A stretch of 64,000 nt of DNA, from the NCBI RefSeq assembly GCF_024170005.1, contig NZ_JALJXJ010000014.1, positions 62,001 to 126,000 on the forward strand, in the 5' to 3' direction. The notes beneath the pieces are model-generated. The model saw nothing but the letters and a program-made list of their open reading frames with translations, did not search any database and was not told the origin of the DNA. The position numbers and the translations under genes were made by a program. This stretch comes from Azospirillum lipoferum. GTDB lineage: Bacteria; Pseudomonadota; Alphaproteobacteria; Azospirillales; Azospirillaceae. Positions 25,292-33,129 of the stretch are shown piece after piece; position 1 is the first letter of the stretch, and every line of letters begins with the position of its first letter.

Positions 25292-26440
25292 ATGTTTAAC
25301 CCCGCTGCCCACGACGCCGTCCAGACCGGCCTTGCGATTGCCGCGCCCCAGGACGTCTCCGCGATGCCGGACGGCGCCGCCAAGGTCGCGGTCACCGCGG
25401 AGCTTCTGTCAACCTGGCTCGGCTTCGCCGACGTGCAGCGCCGCACGCTCGACGTCGTGCAGGGGGAGCTGACGCGCACCTCGGAGCATGTGGAGACCTC
25501 CACCCTCGATCTGTCGGAACGCTTCCGCGAACTGGCCCAGAAGGCGCTGGAGCAGTCGGAACGGGTGGCCCAGATCGTCGCCATGGCCGGGTCGGTCGAT
25601 CTCGACGGCGAACGGGTGCCACTCGACACGCTCGTCGTCGGCATGCAGGACGTGATCACCGACATGGTGACCAACATCGTCACCCTGTCGCGCCATGCCA
25701 TGAGCATGGTCTATCTGCTGGACGACGTGCAGAAGGACGTGGCAGAGCTGGAGAAGTCGATCGGCGACATCGACGGCATCAACCGGCAGACCAACTTCCT
25801 GGCGCTGAACGCCACCATCGAGGCCAGCCGTGCCGGCGAGGCCGGGCGTACCTTCGCCGTGGTGGCGCAGGAGGTGCGGCACCTTTCCCGCTCCACCGGC
25901 GAACTGGCCGAACGCATGCGCAGCAAGGTCACCGCAGTGGTGAAGGGCGTGCGTAACGGCCACGACATCCTGCGCCAGATCGCCAACACCGACATGTCGC
26001 CGCAGATGCTGGCCAAGGAGCGCGTCGACAAGACGATGGACAGCCTGGTGGCGCAGACCACCCATTTCCAAGCGGTGCTGGAGACGGCCGCCTCGGTGTC
26101 GTCGGACATGTCCTCCACCATCGCCCACGTCATCACCGGCATGCAGTTCCAGGATCTGACCAAGCAGCGGATTGAGGCGATCAACGACAGTCTCGCCATC
26201 ATGAGCGCCGGACTGGGAGAACTGGAAACCCAAATCCGTGCCCAGGTGCCCGCCGGCATCGGCACACGCGAGCCGCAGGAATGGCTGAATCAGCTGATGG
26301 GACGTTTCACGTTGAGCGAGATGCGCGAGCGCTTCGTGCGCAGGCTATTGTTGGAAGGCACGGCACTGGATGAAAATGGCGTGCTGGACCTCGATGCCGC
26401 AGGGGGAGGCAGCGCCGGCGGTGATATTGAACTCTTCTAG
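25292..26440 (+). CDS. Soluble receptor-like signalling protein with CheZ-like motif
   Basis: The 382-residue protein has no signal peptide or membrane helix. Residues 160-200 resemble the methyl-accepting receptor hairpin tip (INRQTNFLALNATIEASRAG, then AVVAQEVRHLSR), but the usual EIAFQTNLLALNAA is altered. Residues 45-160 and 205-315 are long helices. At 284-294 the sequence MQFQDLTKQRI resembles the catalytic helix of the CheY-P phosphatase CheZ (QDLTGQ in E. coli), with Asp288 and Gln292 spaced DxxxQ. The protein could be a cytosolic receptor, a CheZ-type phosphatase, or a scaffold. It links the Che genes with the downstream STAS/ATPase/PP2C genes, about 53 bases further on. Confidence 0.8.
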   Translation: MFNPAAHDAVQTGLAIAAPQDVSAMPDGAAKVAVTAELLSTWLGFADVQRRTLDVVQGELTRTSEHVETSTLDLSERFRELAQKALEQSERVAQIVAMAGSVDLDGERVPLDTLVVGMQDVITDMVTNIVTLSRHAMSMVYLLDDVQKDVAELEKSIGDIDGINRQTNFLALNATIEASRAGEAGRTFAVVAQEVRHLSRSTGELAERMRSKVTAVVKGVRNGHDILRQIANTDMSPQMLAKERVDKTMDSLVAQTTHFQAVLETAASVSSDMSSTIAHVITGMQFQDLTKQRIEAINDSLAIMSAGLGELETQIRAQVPAGIGTREPQEWLNQLMGRFTLSEMRERFVRRLLLEGTALDENGVLDLDAAGGGSAGGDIELF

Positions 26441-26493
26441 CGCGGTACAGCCGCCGTCTGTACACTAAACCACCTTTGCGGAAAGACGGGCCT

Positions 26494-26799
26494 ATGGATT
26501 ACGGCATAGAAGTCCGCGATCAGGAAGCGGTCATTCGCCTGCGTGGTCGCCTGACCTTCAACGACCACGCGAAGTTGCGGATCCTGATCGGCGAGATGGG
26601 GCAGAACAAGCTCAAGCGTCAGGTGCTCGACCTGTCGTCGCTCGAATTCGTCGATTCCGCCGGCATCGGCATGCTGCTGATCGCGCGGGAGGAGATGGAC
26701 CGTGCTGCCAAGCAGTTCGTCCTGCGCGGCGCCACCGGACAGGTCAAACGGGTGCTGACCGTGGCACAGATCGCCAAGATCGTCCCGATCGAGGACTGA
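26494..26799 (+). CDS. STAS-domain anti-sigma-factor antagonist (RsbV/SpoIIAA-like)
   Basis: The 101-residue single-domain protein has the canonical motif DLSSLEFVDSAGIGMLLIA, with Ser55 in the DSAG phosphorylation site. It is expected to be phosphorylated by a serine kinase of the RsbW type and dephosphorylated by a PP2C phosphatase, both encoded immediately downstream. ATG 26494 is chosen because GGAAAG lies nine bases upstream. The kinase gene starts five bases after its stop. Confidence 0.92.
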   Translation: MDYGIEVRDQEAVIRLRGRLTFNDHAKLRILIGEMGQNKLKRQVLDLSSLEFVDSAGIGMLLIAREEMDRAAKQFVLRGATGQVKRVLTVAQIAKIVPIED

Positions 26800-26804
26800 T
26801 CCCG

Positions 26805-27614
26805 GTGATCGACGGGACAGCCCAGCACATGGCCCAGGACACGGCCCGGCCCACCGGCTGCCGCATCCACTTCGCCGGTCTTCTGGCCCCGGGGCTGCCG
26901 GCCGAACAGCGGAACGAGCTGGCACAGGCGCTGCGGCTGTCCCCGACAGCGGCCCCCCCCTGTCCGGAGGATCGGCCGGCGCCGCTGGTCGCCCTGCTGA
27001 CCGGAAGCGAGGCGGGCACCGGCCCGGACCTCGACGCACTGTGGCTTCCCCCCGTCGCCGCCTGGATCGAACCACCGGCCGGCACCGCCCTATCCGAACC
27101 TGTCATCCAATTGGCTGAAATGCTGGCGGAAGCGGCCGGCAACGACCTCTACCTGAACCTGACCACGGCCACCGCGCACGACCTCCAGCTTGGCGGTCGG
27201 CTGCTGGCCGCTTTGAACGCCCGCCATCCGCTGACCGGAGACCACCGCGACGACGTCGAACTGGCTCTGCACGAGGCGGTCAGCAACGCGCTGGTCCACG
27301 GCAACCTGGGCGTCGCCGGCATGAAGGAACTGAGCGCCCGGGAACTGGAGCGGTTTTCCCGCGATCTGGGCGCCCGTCTGGCCGACCCGGCGCTGGCGGC
27401 CCGGCGCATCGCCATCGCGATCCGGATAGACCCGGCGGAGGACAACCGGCCGCTGGCGACTGTGGAGATCAGCGACGAGGGCGCCGGTTTCACCCCAGGC
27501 CCGCGCACCAGCACCGGTGCATCGGGACGCGGCCTGGACCTGATCGCCGGCATCTCCGCAGGGTTGGAGATCGAGGATGGCGGCCGCCGCATCCGCATGA
27601 GGTTCCGGCTGTGA
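26805..27614 (+). CDS. Serine kinase / anti-sigma-like ATPase (RsbW-type HATPase)
   Basis: The 269-residue protein has an unassigned N-terminal half (1-110) and a C-terminal GHKL ATPase domain. The N box is ELALHEAVSNALVHGN (Glu157, Asn161), G1 is DEGAGF (224-229) and G2 is GRGLDLI (241-247). The motif set is that of RsbW/SpoIIAB kinases, which phosphorylate STAS partners and may hold a sigma factor or another target. An insert at about 170-200 between N box and G1 is longer than in classic RsbW. It starts at GTG 26805 and overlaps the next gene by four bases. No sigma factor gene is seen nearby, so the output is unknown. Confidence 0.85.
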   Translation: MIDGTAQHMAQDTARPTGCRIHFAGLLAPGLPAEQRNELAQALRLSPTAAPPCPEDRPAPLVALLTGSEAGTGPDLDALWLPPVAAWIEPPAGTALSEPVIQLAEMLAEAAGNDLYLNLTTATAHDLQLGGRLLAALNARHPLTGDHRDDVELALHEAVSNALVHGNLGVAGMKELSARELERFSRDLGARLADPALAARRIAIAIRIDPAEDNRPLATVEISDEGAGFTPGPRTSTGASGRGLDLIAGISAGLEIEDGGRRIRMRFRL

Positions 27615-28888
27615 GCGCGGAAGGGTGGCATAGTCCCGACTGCCAAGCGGCATCCTCCCTGGCTGCCGGCCCTTCGGCTGCCGGGCTGGCCGATGTGCAG
27701 GGGTCCGATGGTCCCCCCTGTGAATGCCGGCTCCCCGACTGCACCGTCCTGGACTGCCCGATCCTGGTGGTGGACGACACCGCCTTCAACCGCGCTCTGA
27801 TCGGTGCCATCCTGGCCGAGGCCGGCTTCCGCCGGGTATCCTTCGCCGCCGGGGGGCCGGAAGCGCTGGCGATGATCGAGGCCGCCCTCCCCGACCTGCT
27901 GATCCTGGACATCATGATGCCGGGAATGGACGGGTTCGAGGTCTGCCGCCGCCTGCGTGCCATGCCGGAGACGGCCGACCTGCCGATCCTGGTGCAGACT
28001 GCGTTGTCGTCGGGCGAGGACCGAAACCGTGCCTTCGCCGCCGGCACAACCGATCTGGTGTCCAAGCCGCTGGAACGCACGGAGCTGCTGGCCCGCGTGC
28101 GCGTCCATCTGGAAGACCGGCTGCTGATCCGCCGCCTGCAGACCTATCGCGCGCGGGTGGAAGCGGAGCTGTCCATCGCCCGGTCGATGCATGAGCATCT
28201 GCTGCCGACCCCGGCGCAAAGTGCCGTCGCGGCCGCCGCCGCCGGTTGCCGGCTGCGCGCCCACAGCGTGATCTCTCCCCATCTCGGTGGCGATCTGTGG
28301 GGGCTGCTGCCGCTGGGGCGGCGGCGTTTCGGCGTCTATCTGCTGAACGTCGCCGGCCGCGGCGTCTCGGCGGCGCTGAACGCCTTCCGGCTGCACACTC
28401 TTCTGCAGGAGTTGGGTCCCGTCCACGGCGAGGATGCCGCCGCTCTGCTGACCGCGCTGAACGACCGCGCCGCCGGGCTGTTGGCATTGGGGGAAAAGGC
28501 CACCATGACCTACGGTGTGGTGGACGGTGAAGCCGGACGCTTCATCCATGCCTCGGCCGACGGGGCGCCGCCAATGATCCTGGGCAATGACGGCGGACCG
28601 GCGTTCGGTTCGGCCACCGGCCTGCCGATCGGCATCGTGCCCGGCACCCGCTATCGCAGCGAAGCGATGACTCTGCCGCGGGGCGGCGTGCTGGCGCTCT
28701 ACTCCGTCGCGGTGCTGGAGGCGCTGGACGCCGGCGGGACCGGGATCGGGCTCGGCTGGATGATCGCCCGCGCGGTGGCGGAGGGAGAAGGCTTCGACGC
28801 CGTGGTCCGCTCGCTGGGCTTTGCCCTCGGCCAAGTCAGCGGCGACGACCACACGCTGCTGTGGATCGAACGGGAGGCGGCAGGATGA
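27611..28888 (+). CDS. Receiver domain fused to degenerate PP2C (SpoIIE/RsbU-type) domain
   Basis: The 425-residue protein has a ~48-residue Cys-containing leader, a receiver domain (49-170) with Asp55/Asp56, phosphoacceptor Asp100 and Lys152, a coiled linker, and a PP2C-like domain (about 215-420). The first metal motif GGDLW (Asp228) and the last GDDHT (Asp412/413) remain. The central aspartate of VDFSGHG in its neighbour is asparagine here (LLNVAGRG, Asn246), and the LYTDG-type aspartate is valine (LYSVAV, Val366). Two of the expected metal ligands are therefore missing, suggesting a pseudophosphatase that may bind but not dephosphorylate the STAS partner. It overlaps its paralog by four bases (ATGA). 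Confidence 0.88.
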   Translation: MSAEGWHSPDCQAASSLAAGPSAAGLADVQGSDGPPCECRLPDCTVLDCPILVVDDTAFNRALIGAILAEAGFRRVSFAAGGPEALAMIEAALPDLLILDIMMPGMDGFEVCRRLRAMPETADLPILVQTALSSGEDRNRAFAAGTTDLVSKPLERTELLARVRVHLEDRLLIRRLQTYRARVEAELSIARSMHEHLLPTPAQSAVAAAAAGCRLRAHSVISPHLGGDLWGLLPLGRRRFGVYLLNVAGRGVSAALNAFRLHTLLQELGPVHGEDAAALLTALNDRAAGLLALGEKATMTYGVVDGEAGRFIHASADGAPPMILGNDGGPAFGSATGLPIGIVPGTRYRSEAMTLPRGGVLALYSVAVLEALDAGGTGIGLGWMIARAVAEGEGFDAVVRSLGFALGQVSGDDHTLLWIEREAAG

Positions 28889-30102
28889 GCGGATCCCCGC
28901 CGCCCGGCCTGCTGCCGATCGAGACGCGCGATGCCTTCGATGGGTTGGCCGGCGCCCGCGTGCTGATCGTCGACGACAACCGGATCAACCGGCACCTTCT
29001 GCTGGCTCTGCTGGAACGCGGCGGCATCACCCTGATCGAACAGGCGGAGGACGGGCAGGACGCGCTGGTCCGGATGGAACGCTTCAAGCCCGACCTCGTG
29101 CTGCTCGACCTGATGATGCCGCAGATGGACGGGTTCGAGATGTGCCGGCGTCTGCGCACCGACCCGCGCTGGAAATCACTGCCGGTTCTGGTGCAGTCCA
29201 GCCTGAACCGGGCGGAGGATCGCGCCCGCGCCTTCGCCGCCGGCGCGACCGACTATGTCACCAAACCGGTCAACGCGGTGGAACTGCTGGCACGCGTGCG
29301 CATCCACCTGCGCAAGCGCGCCATGCTGCGCGACCTGGAGCAGTATCACAGCCGCACGGAAAGCGAGCTGAAGCTGGCCCGCGCCATGCAGGCAAGGATG
29401 CTGCCCGGCCCCGACCGGCTAACGGAGCTGGAGACCGCCAGCGGCATCGCCGTGCAGGCCCACTTCGCGCCCTCCTCCGAACTGGGTGGCGACTTCTGGG
29501 GAATCGAACGGCTGCCCGACGGCCGGGTCGCCGTCTATCTGGTCGATTTCTCCGGCCATGGCGTCGGCGCCGCGCTGAACACCTTCCGGCTGGATGCCAT
29601 CTGCCGCCAGATCGGCAGCACCGACCTGAGCCCGGCGGAATTCCTGGGGGCGGTGAACCGCCGGCTGTGCGGGCTGCTACCCTGCGGCCAGTTCGCCACC
29701 ATGCTGACCGGCCTGATCGACCCGATGGCCGGAATGTTCCACTATGCCTCCGCCGGATCGACGGCACCGATGATGTGGTGTCCCGGAGACGAGGCGCCAC
29801 GATTGGGCGACGGCAGCGGCCTGCCGCTCGGCCTGCTGTCGTCGGCCAGTTACGACAGCCGCAAGCTGCCGATGCCACCCGGCGCCCGGCTGTTCCTCTA
29901 TTCCGACGCCGCCATCGAAATCCCGATCGGCGGCCGGGAGAGCCATGAGGTTCTCGACGAATACGGCCTCGCCACCCTGCTCGCCCGCCACCTGCACGAA
30001 TCCGACGACGCTGGCCTGCTGTCCGGCCTGCTCGACGATCTGGCAGCGACGGGCCCCATCGACGACGACCTGACGGCACTGCTGCTGACGCGGCGGCGGT
30101 AG
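28885..30102 (+). CDS. Receiver domain fused to PP2C serine phosphatase (RsbU-type)
   Basis: The 405-residue protein has a receiver domain (about 24-145) with Asp30/Asp31, phosphoacceptor Asp75 and Lys127, then a coiled linker and a SpoIIE/RsbU-type PP2C domain (about 185-402). Metal-binding aspartates are kept: GGDFW (Asp203), VDFSGHG (Asp221), YSDAA (Asp341) and DDDLT (393-394). It should dephosphorylate the phospho-STAS protein when activated through the receiver. It is the last gene of the operon and a tandem paralog of 27611-28888; ATG 28885 overlaps the previous stop. A terminator hairpin begins 40 bases after its stop. Confidence 0.92.
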   Translation: MSGSPPPGLLPIETRDAFDGLAGARVLIVDDNRINRHLLLALLERGGITLIEQAEDGQDALVRMERFKPDLVLLDLMMPQMDGFEMCRRLRTDPRWKSLPVLVQSSLNRAEDRARAFAAGATDYVTKPVNAVELLARVRIHLRKRAMLRDLEQYHSRTESELKLARAMQARMLPGPDRLTELETASGIAVQAHFAPSSELGGDFWGIERLPDGRVAVYLVDFSGHGVGAALNTFRLDAICRQIGSTDLSPAEFLGAVNRRLCGLLPCGQFATMLTGLIDPMAGMFHYASAGSTAPMMWCPGDEAPRLGDGSGLPLGLLSSASYDSRKLPMPPGARLFLYSDAAIEIPIGGRESHEVLDEYGLATLLARHLHESDDAGLLSGLLDDLAATGPIDDDLTALLLTRRR

Positions 30103-30141
30103 CGGCGGTCCGATACATCTGATAATCGGCACCCCGAAAGC

Positions 30142-30171
30142 AAAAAGGCCGCCCCCGAGGGGGCGGCCTTT
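30142..30171 (-). terminator. Bidirectional terminator between che operon and rpsD
   Basis: The stem GGCCGCCCCC / GGGGGCGGCC has a tiny loop and is flanked by AAAAA on the left and TTT on the right. On the minus strand it ends with TTTTT, a good intrinsic terminator for rpsD. On the plus strand it can end the che operon more weakly. Confidence 0.85.
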
Positions 30172-30194
30172 CGCGTTCGGCAGGAGCCGACCGA

Positions 30195-30809
30195 TCAGCG
30201 CGAGTAGAACTCGATGACCAGGTTCGGTTCCATCTGGACCGGATACGGAACGTCGGCCAGCAGCGGGGCGCGGACGAAGCGGCCCTTCAGGGCGCTACCG
30301 TCGACTTCCAGGTAGTCGGGGATGTCACGCTCGCCGGAAGCGGAAGCTTCCAGGATCAGCGCCATCTGCTTGGACTTGGCGCGCACCTCGACGGTGTCGT
30401 TGTCCTTGATGCGGGCCGAAGCGATGTTCAGGCGGCGGCCGTTGACCAGGATGTGGCCGTGGTTGATCAGCTGACGCGCGGCGAACGGCGTCGGCGCAAA
30501 CTTCATGCGGTAGACCACGGCGTCCAGACGGCGCTCCAGCAGGCCGATCAGGTTCTCGCCGGTGTCGCCCTTGCGGCGGACGGCCTCGGCATAGATGCGG
30601 CGGAACTGCTTCTCGCCGATGTTGCCGTAGTAGCCCTTCAGCTTCTGCTTGGCCATCAGCTGCAGACCGTAGTCCGACGGCTTCTTGCGGCGCTGGCCGT
30701 GCTGACCCGGGCCATACTCGCGCTTGTTCAGCGGGCTCTTGGCGCGGCCCCACAGGTTGACGCCAAGGCGGCGGTCGATCTTATACTTGGACTCTTGACG
30801 CTTGCTCAT
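30195..30809 (-). CDS. rpsD: 30S ribosomal protein S4
   Basis: The 204-residue protein begins MSKRQESKYKIDRRLGVNLWG and contains SPLNKREYGPGQHGQRR, the S4 RNA-binding domain (about 95-155, RRLDAVVYRMKFAPT and QLINHGHILVNGRR), and the ending PNLVIEFYSR. S4 is a primary binder of 16S rRNA. It lacks the N-terminal zinc cysteines found in some S4 forms. It is monocistronic here with its own promoter and terminator, as is usual in alphaproteobacteria. Confidence 0.97.
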   Translation of the reverse strand: MSKRQESKYKIDRRLGVNLWGRAKSPLNKREYGPGQHGQRRKKPSDYGLQLMAKQKLKGYYGNIGEKQFRRIYAEAVRRKGDTGENLIGLLERRLDAVVYRMKFAPTPFAARQLINHGHILVNGRRLNIASARIKDNDTVEVRAKSKQMALILEASASGERDIPDYLEVDGSALKGRFVRAPLLADVPYPVQMEPNLVIEFYSR

Positions 30810-30855
30810 AACTCTCACGCCTCGTTGGACACGAGTTGATGTTGTCCCGGTAGTT

Positions 30856-30883
30856 CCGTCCGCCCTGTTCAGGCGGCGGACGG
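30856..30883 (-). promoter_or_regulatory. Stem-loop in the rpsD leader
   Basis: The leader between the rpsD promoter and start contains CCGTCCGCC ... GGCGGACGG, a nine-base-pair stem. S4 represses its own operon in E. coli through a leader structure. Whether this hairpin has that role is unknown. Confidence 0.4.
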
Positions 30884-30931
30884 GGCGTCAAAGATTGCGC
30901 GCGCCCGCTTTCCCAGGAGGTGAAGGCGCGC

Positions 30932-30959
30932 ACAATACCCATTGGCGCGGCCGAGTCAA
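30932..30959 (-). promoter_or_regulatory. Probable sigma70 promoter of rpsD
   Basis: On the minus strand TTGACT (30954-30959) and TATTGT (30932-30937) are 16 bases apart. Both are close to the consensus and about 120 bases before the rpsD start codon. Confidence 0.65.
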
Positions 30960-31047
30960 GAGCGACGGCATGTCCGGAACCCCTTGCGCGCTTCACCCTA
31001 TTGCGCTCCCCTTCCCGGCACCGCAAGCGGCAGGCAGGAATGACGCG

Positions 31048-32184
31048 ATGGAACGGGTGGAGTGCGTGGTCGTCGGGGCGGGCGTGGTCGGTCTGGCGGT
31101 GGCGCGCCGGCTGGCGCAGGCCGGGCGCGAGGTGATCGTGCTGGAGGCGGCGGACGCCATCGGCACCGGCACCAGCTCGCGCAACTCCGAAGTCATCCAT
31201 GCCGGCATCTATTATCCCACCGGCAGCCTGCGCGCCCGCCTGTGCGTGCCCGGCCGCGACGCGCTCTATGATTACTGCGCCGCCCACGGGGTGGAGCATC
31301 GCCGCATCGGCAAGCTGATCGTCGCGACGGAGGAGGCCCAGCTGCCGAAGCTGGCGGCCATCCGCGCCCAGGCCGCCGCCAACGGCGTCACCGACCTGAC
31401 GGAGATCGATGCCGCCACCGCGCAGGCGTGGGAACCCAACCTGCGCACCGTCGGCGCCCTCCTGTCGCCCTCCACCGGCATCATCGACAGCCACGGGCTG
31501 ATGCTGGCCCTGCTGGGCGACGCGGAGGAGGCCGGGACGATGCTGGCCCTGCTCAGCCCGCTGCTGCGTTCCCACCGCACCGCGGGCGGCTTCGAGCTGG
31601 AGGTCGGCGGGGCGGAGCCGATGCGCATCGCCTGCACCACGCTGGTCAACGCCGCCGGGCTGGGCGCCTGGGCCGTCGCCCGCGGGCTCGAGGGGCTGGA
31701 CGCCACCCATGTGCCCCCGCGTGTGCTGGCAAAGGGCAACTACTATGCGCTGGCCGCCGGCCGCTCGCCCTTCTCGCGGCTGGTCTATCCGGTGCCGGTG
31801 GAAGGCGGTCTGGGTGTCCACCTGACGCTGGACCTCGCCGGACAGGCCCGGTTCGGCCCCGACGTGGAATGGCTGGGCGATCTGAAGGGTGCTGTCGATT
31901 ACGCCGTCGATCCCGCCCGTGCCGACTCCTTCTACGGCGCGGTGCGCGCCTACTGGCCGGGGCTGCCGGATGGCGCGCTGGTCCCGGCCTATTCCGGCGT
32001 GCGCCCGAAGCTGAGCGGGCCGGGGCAGCCGCAGGCCGACTTCCTCATCCAGGGGCCGGGTATCCACGGGGTGGACGGTCTGGTCAACCTGTTCGGCATC
32101 GAATCGCCCGGCCTGACCTCCTGCCTCGCCATCGCCGACGCGGTGGCCGTGGAGCTTGGCGAGACGCCCGAGATATTCGCCTGA
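31048..32184 (+). CDS. FAD-dependent oxidoreductase, L-2-hydroxyglutarate dehydrogenase-like
   Basis: The 378-residue enzyme has the FAD dinucleotide-binding motif VVGAGVVGLAVARRLAQAG at the N-terminus and VLEAADAIGTGTSSRNSEVIHAGIYYPTGS, closely resembling L-2-hydroxyglutarate dehydrogenase/oxidase (LhgO, L2HGDH). The C-terminus has DFLIQGPGIHGVDGLVNLFGIESPGLTSCLAIA. It likely oxidises L-2-hydroxyglutarate to 2-oxoglutarate, repairing a side product of central metabolism. ATG 31048 has AGGAA nine bases upstream. It is divergent from rpsD across 238 bases and not clearly linked with other genes. Confidence 0.88.
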   Translation: MERVECVVVGAGVVGLAVARRLAQAGREVIVLEAADAIGTGTSSRNSEVIHAGIYYPTGSLRARLCVPGRDALYDYCAAHGVEHRRIGKLIVATEEAQLPKLAAIRAQAAANGVTDLTEIDAATAQAWEPNLRTVGALLSPSTGIIDSHGLMLALLGDAEEAGTMLALLSPLLRSHRTAGGFELEVGGAEPMRIACTTLVNAAGLGAWAVARGLEGLDATHVPPRVLAKGNYYALAAGRSPFSRLVYPVPVEGGLGVHLTLDLAGQARFGPDVEWLGDLKGAVDYAVDPARADSFYGAVRAYWPGLPDGALVPAYSGVRPKLSGPGQPQADFLIQGPGIHGVDGLVNLFGIESPGLTSCLAIADAVAVELGETPEIFA

Positions 32185-32216
32185 GATCGTTAACCATTCC
32201 CGAGGCGCACAGGGTT

Positions 32217-32245
32217 CTTGACCGCGACCGCGGCTCTCCCAATCT
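32217..32245 (+). promoter_or_regulatory. Heat-shock (sigma32-type) promoter of hsp20
   Basis: CTTGAC (32217-32222), a 15-base spacer and CCCAATCT (32238-32245) match the RpoH consensus CTTGAA-N13-15-CCCCATNT with two mismatches. Its position before an Hsp20 gene supports the call. Confidence 0.6.
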
Positions 32246-32256
32246 ATAGGCATGGC

Positions 32257-32340
32257 GGCGCCGGCGGATGCTGGGCCGCCGATCCGCCGGGCGCCGGAAA
32301 CGGGCCCATCTTCCGCAACTCGCTCCCGTCGTGAGGAGGA
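32257..32340 (+). promoter_or_regulatory. ROSE-like RNA thermometer in hsp20 leader
   Basis: The 5' leader forms a strong hairpin, GGCGCCGGCGGAT (32257-32269) with ATCCGCCGGGCGCC (32282-32295). A second, short hairpin has TCGCT (32320-32324) facing AGGA (32334-32337) of the Shine-Dalgarno region. U-A, C-G, a bulged G, C-G and U-A pairs reproduce the UYGCU/AGGA pairing that defines ROSE elements of alphaproteobacterial small heat-shock genes. Melting would free GAGGAGGA seven bases before GTG 32347. Confidence 0.65.
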
Positions 32341-32346
32341 TGCGTC

Positions 32347-32823
32347 GTGACGACTCGCCTTTCGCTCTTCAACAGCCCGCTGCTGCTCGGCTTTGACCAG
32401 TTCGAGCGGACGCTCGACCGGATCGCCAAAAATTCGGCCGAGGGCTATCCCCCCTACAACATCGAGCAGATCGGCGACGATGGCCTGCGCATCACGCTCG
32501 CCGTGGCCGGCTTCACCTCCGAGGACCTGTCGGTCCAGATCGAGGACAACCAGCTCGTCATCCGCGGCCGCCAGACCGACGACAAATCGCGCGTCTACCT
32601 GCACCGCGGCATCGCAGCGCGGCAGTTCCAGCGCAGTTTTGTCCTGGCCGAAGGGATCGAAGTGGTGGGCTGCTCGCTCGACAATGGGCTGCTGAACATC
32701 GACCTGACCCGCCCAATGCCGGAGCCCAAGGTCCGCACCATCAAGATCGAACAGCCGAAGAAGAGCGCCGGCGGTGCCATGCCCCGCACCATCGACGTGT
32801 CCGCCGACGGCCGGGACGACTGA
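32347..32823 (+). CDS. Hsp20/alpha-crystallin small heat-shock protein
   Basis: The 158-residue chaperone binds unfolding proteins in the cytoplasm without ATP. The alpha-crystallin domain covers about 38-135 (YPPYNIEQIGDDGLRITLAVAGF, then LVIRGRQ and LHRGIAARQFQRSF), followed by LDNGLLNIDL and a C-terminal tail lacking a clear IxI/V motif except IKI. This class-A-like form (IbpA/HspD type) starts FNSPLLLGFDQFERTLDRI, typical for alphaproteobacteria. The start is GTG with strong GAGGAGGA upstream, masked by a ROSE-like hairpin. It forms an operon with the DUF1150 gene. Confidence 0.95.
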   Translation: MTTRLSLFNSPLLLGFDQFERTLDRIAKNSAEGYPPYNIEQIGDDGLRITLAVAGFTSEDLSVQIEDNQLVIRGRQTDDKSRVYLHRGIAARQFQRSFVLAEGIEVVGCSLDNGLLNIDLTRPMPEPKVRTIKIEQPKKSAGGAMPRTIDVSADGRDD

Positions 32824-32901
32824 TCCCTCCCTTCCCTTCTTGCCTGCCCCCCCGAGACTCTGCACGCGCGGCCGCCCATGACGGGGAGCCGCCGGGAGAC
32901 C

Positions 32902-33129
32902 ATGACCATGATGAACGATACCCACAGCCAGCTGCGCCAGCTGTCGACCCAGGATTTCGCCAGCTTCGGCCTGGGCGACGTCGCCTATGTCCGCCCGGTG
33001 GAGATGGACGGCACCGCCGCCTTCGCCATCCACGCCGCCGACGGCACGCCGCTGAGCGTCGTCGCCGACCGCGAACTGGCCTTCGCCGCCATCGTGCAGA
33101 ACGACATGGAGCCGGTCAGCGTCCACTGA
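32902..33129 (+). CDS. DUF1150 family small protein
   Basis: The 75-residue protein has FASFGLGDVAYVRPVEMDG, IHAADGTPLSVVADRELAFAAI and a final NDMEPVSVH, matching DUF1150, a family regularly found immediately after hsp20 in alphaproteobacteria. Its function is not established. ATG 32902 has GGGAG seven bases upstream, and a second ATG is present at 32911. It ends before a perfect stem-loop. Co-transcription with hsp20 suggests heat induction. Confidence 0.85.
   Translation: MTMMNDTHSQLRQLSTQDFASFGLGDVAYVRPVEMDGTAAFAIHAADGTPLSVVADRELAFAAIVQNDMEPVSVH

Noticed and set aside
32244..32249. CTATAG as the -10 box of hsp20
   Set aside because: The gap from CTTGAC is 21 bases, too long; CCCAATCT at 15 bases fits the heat-shock consensus better.
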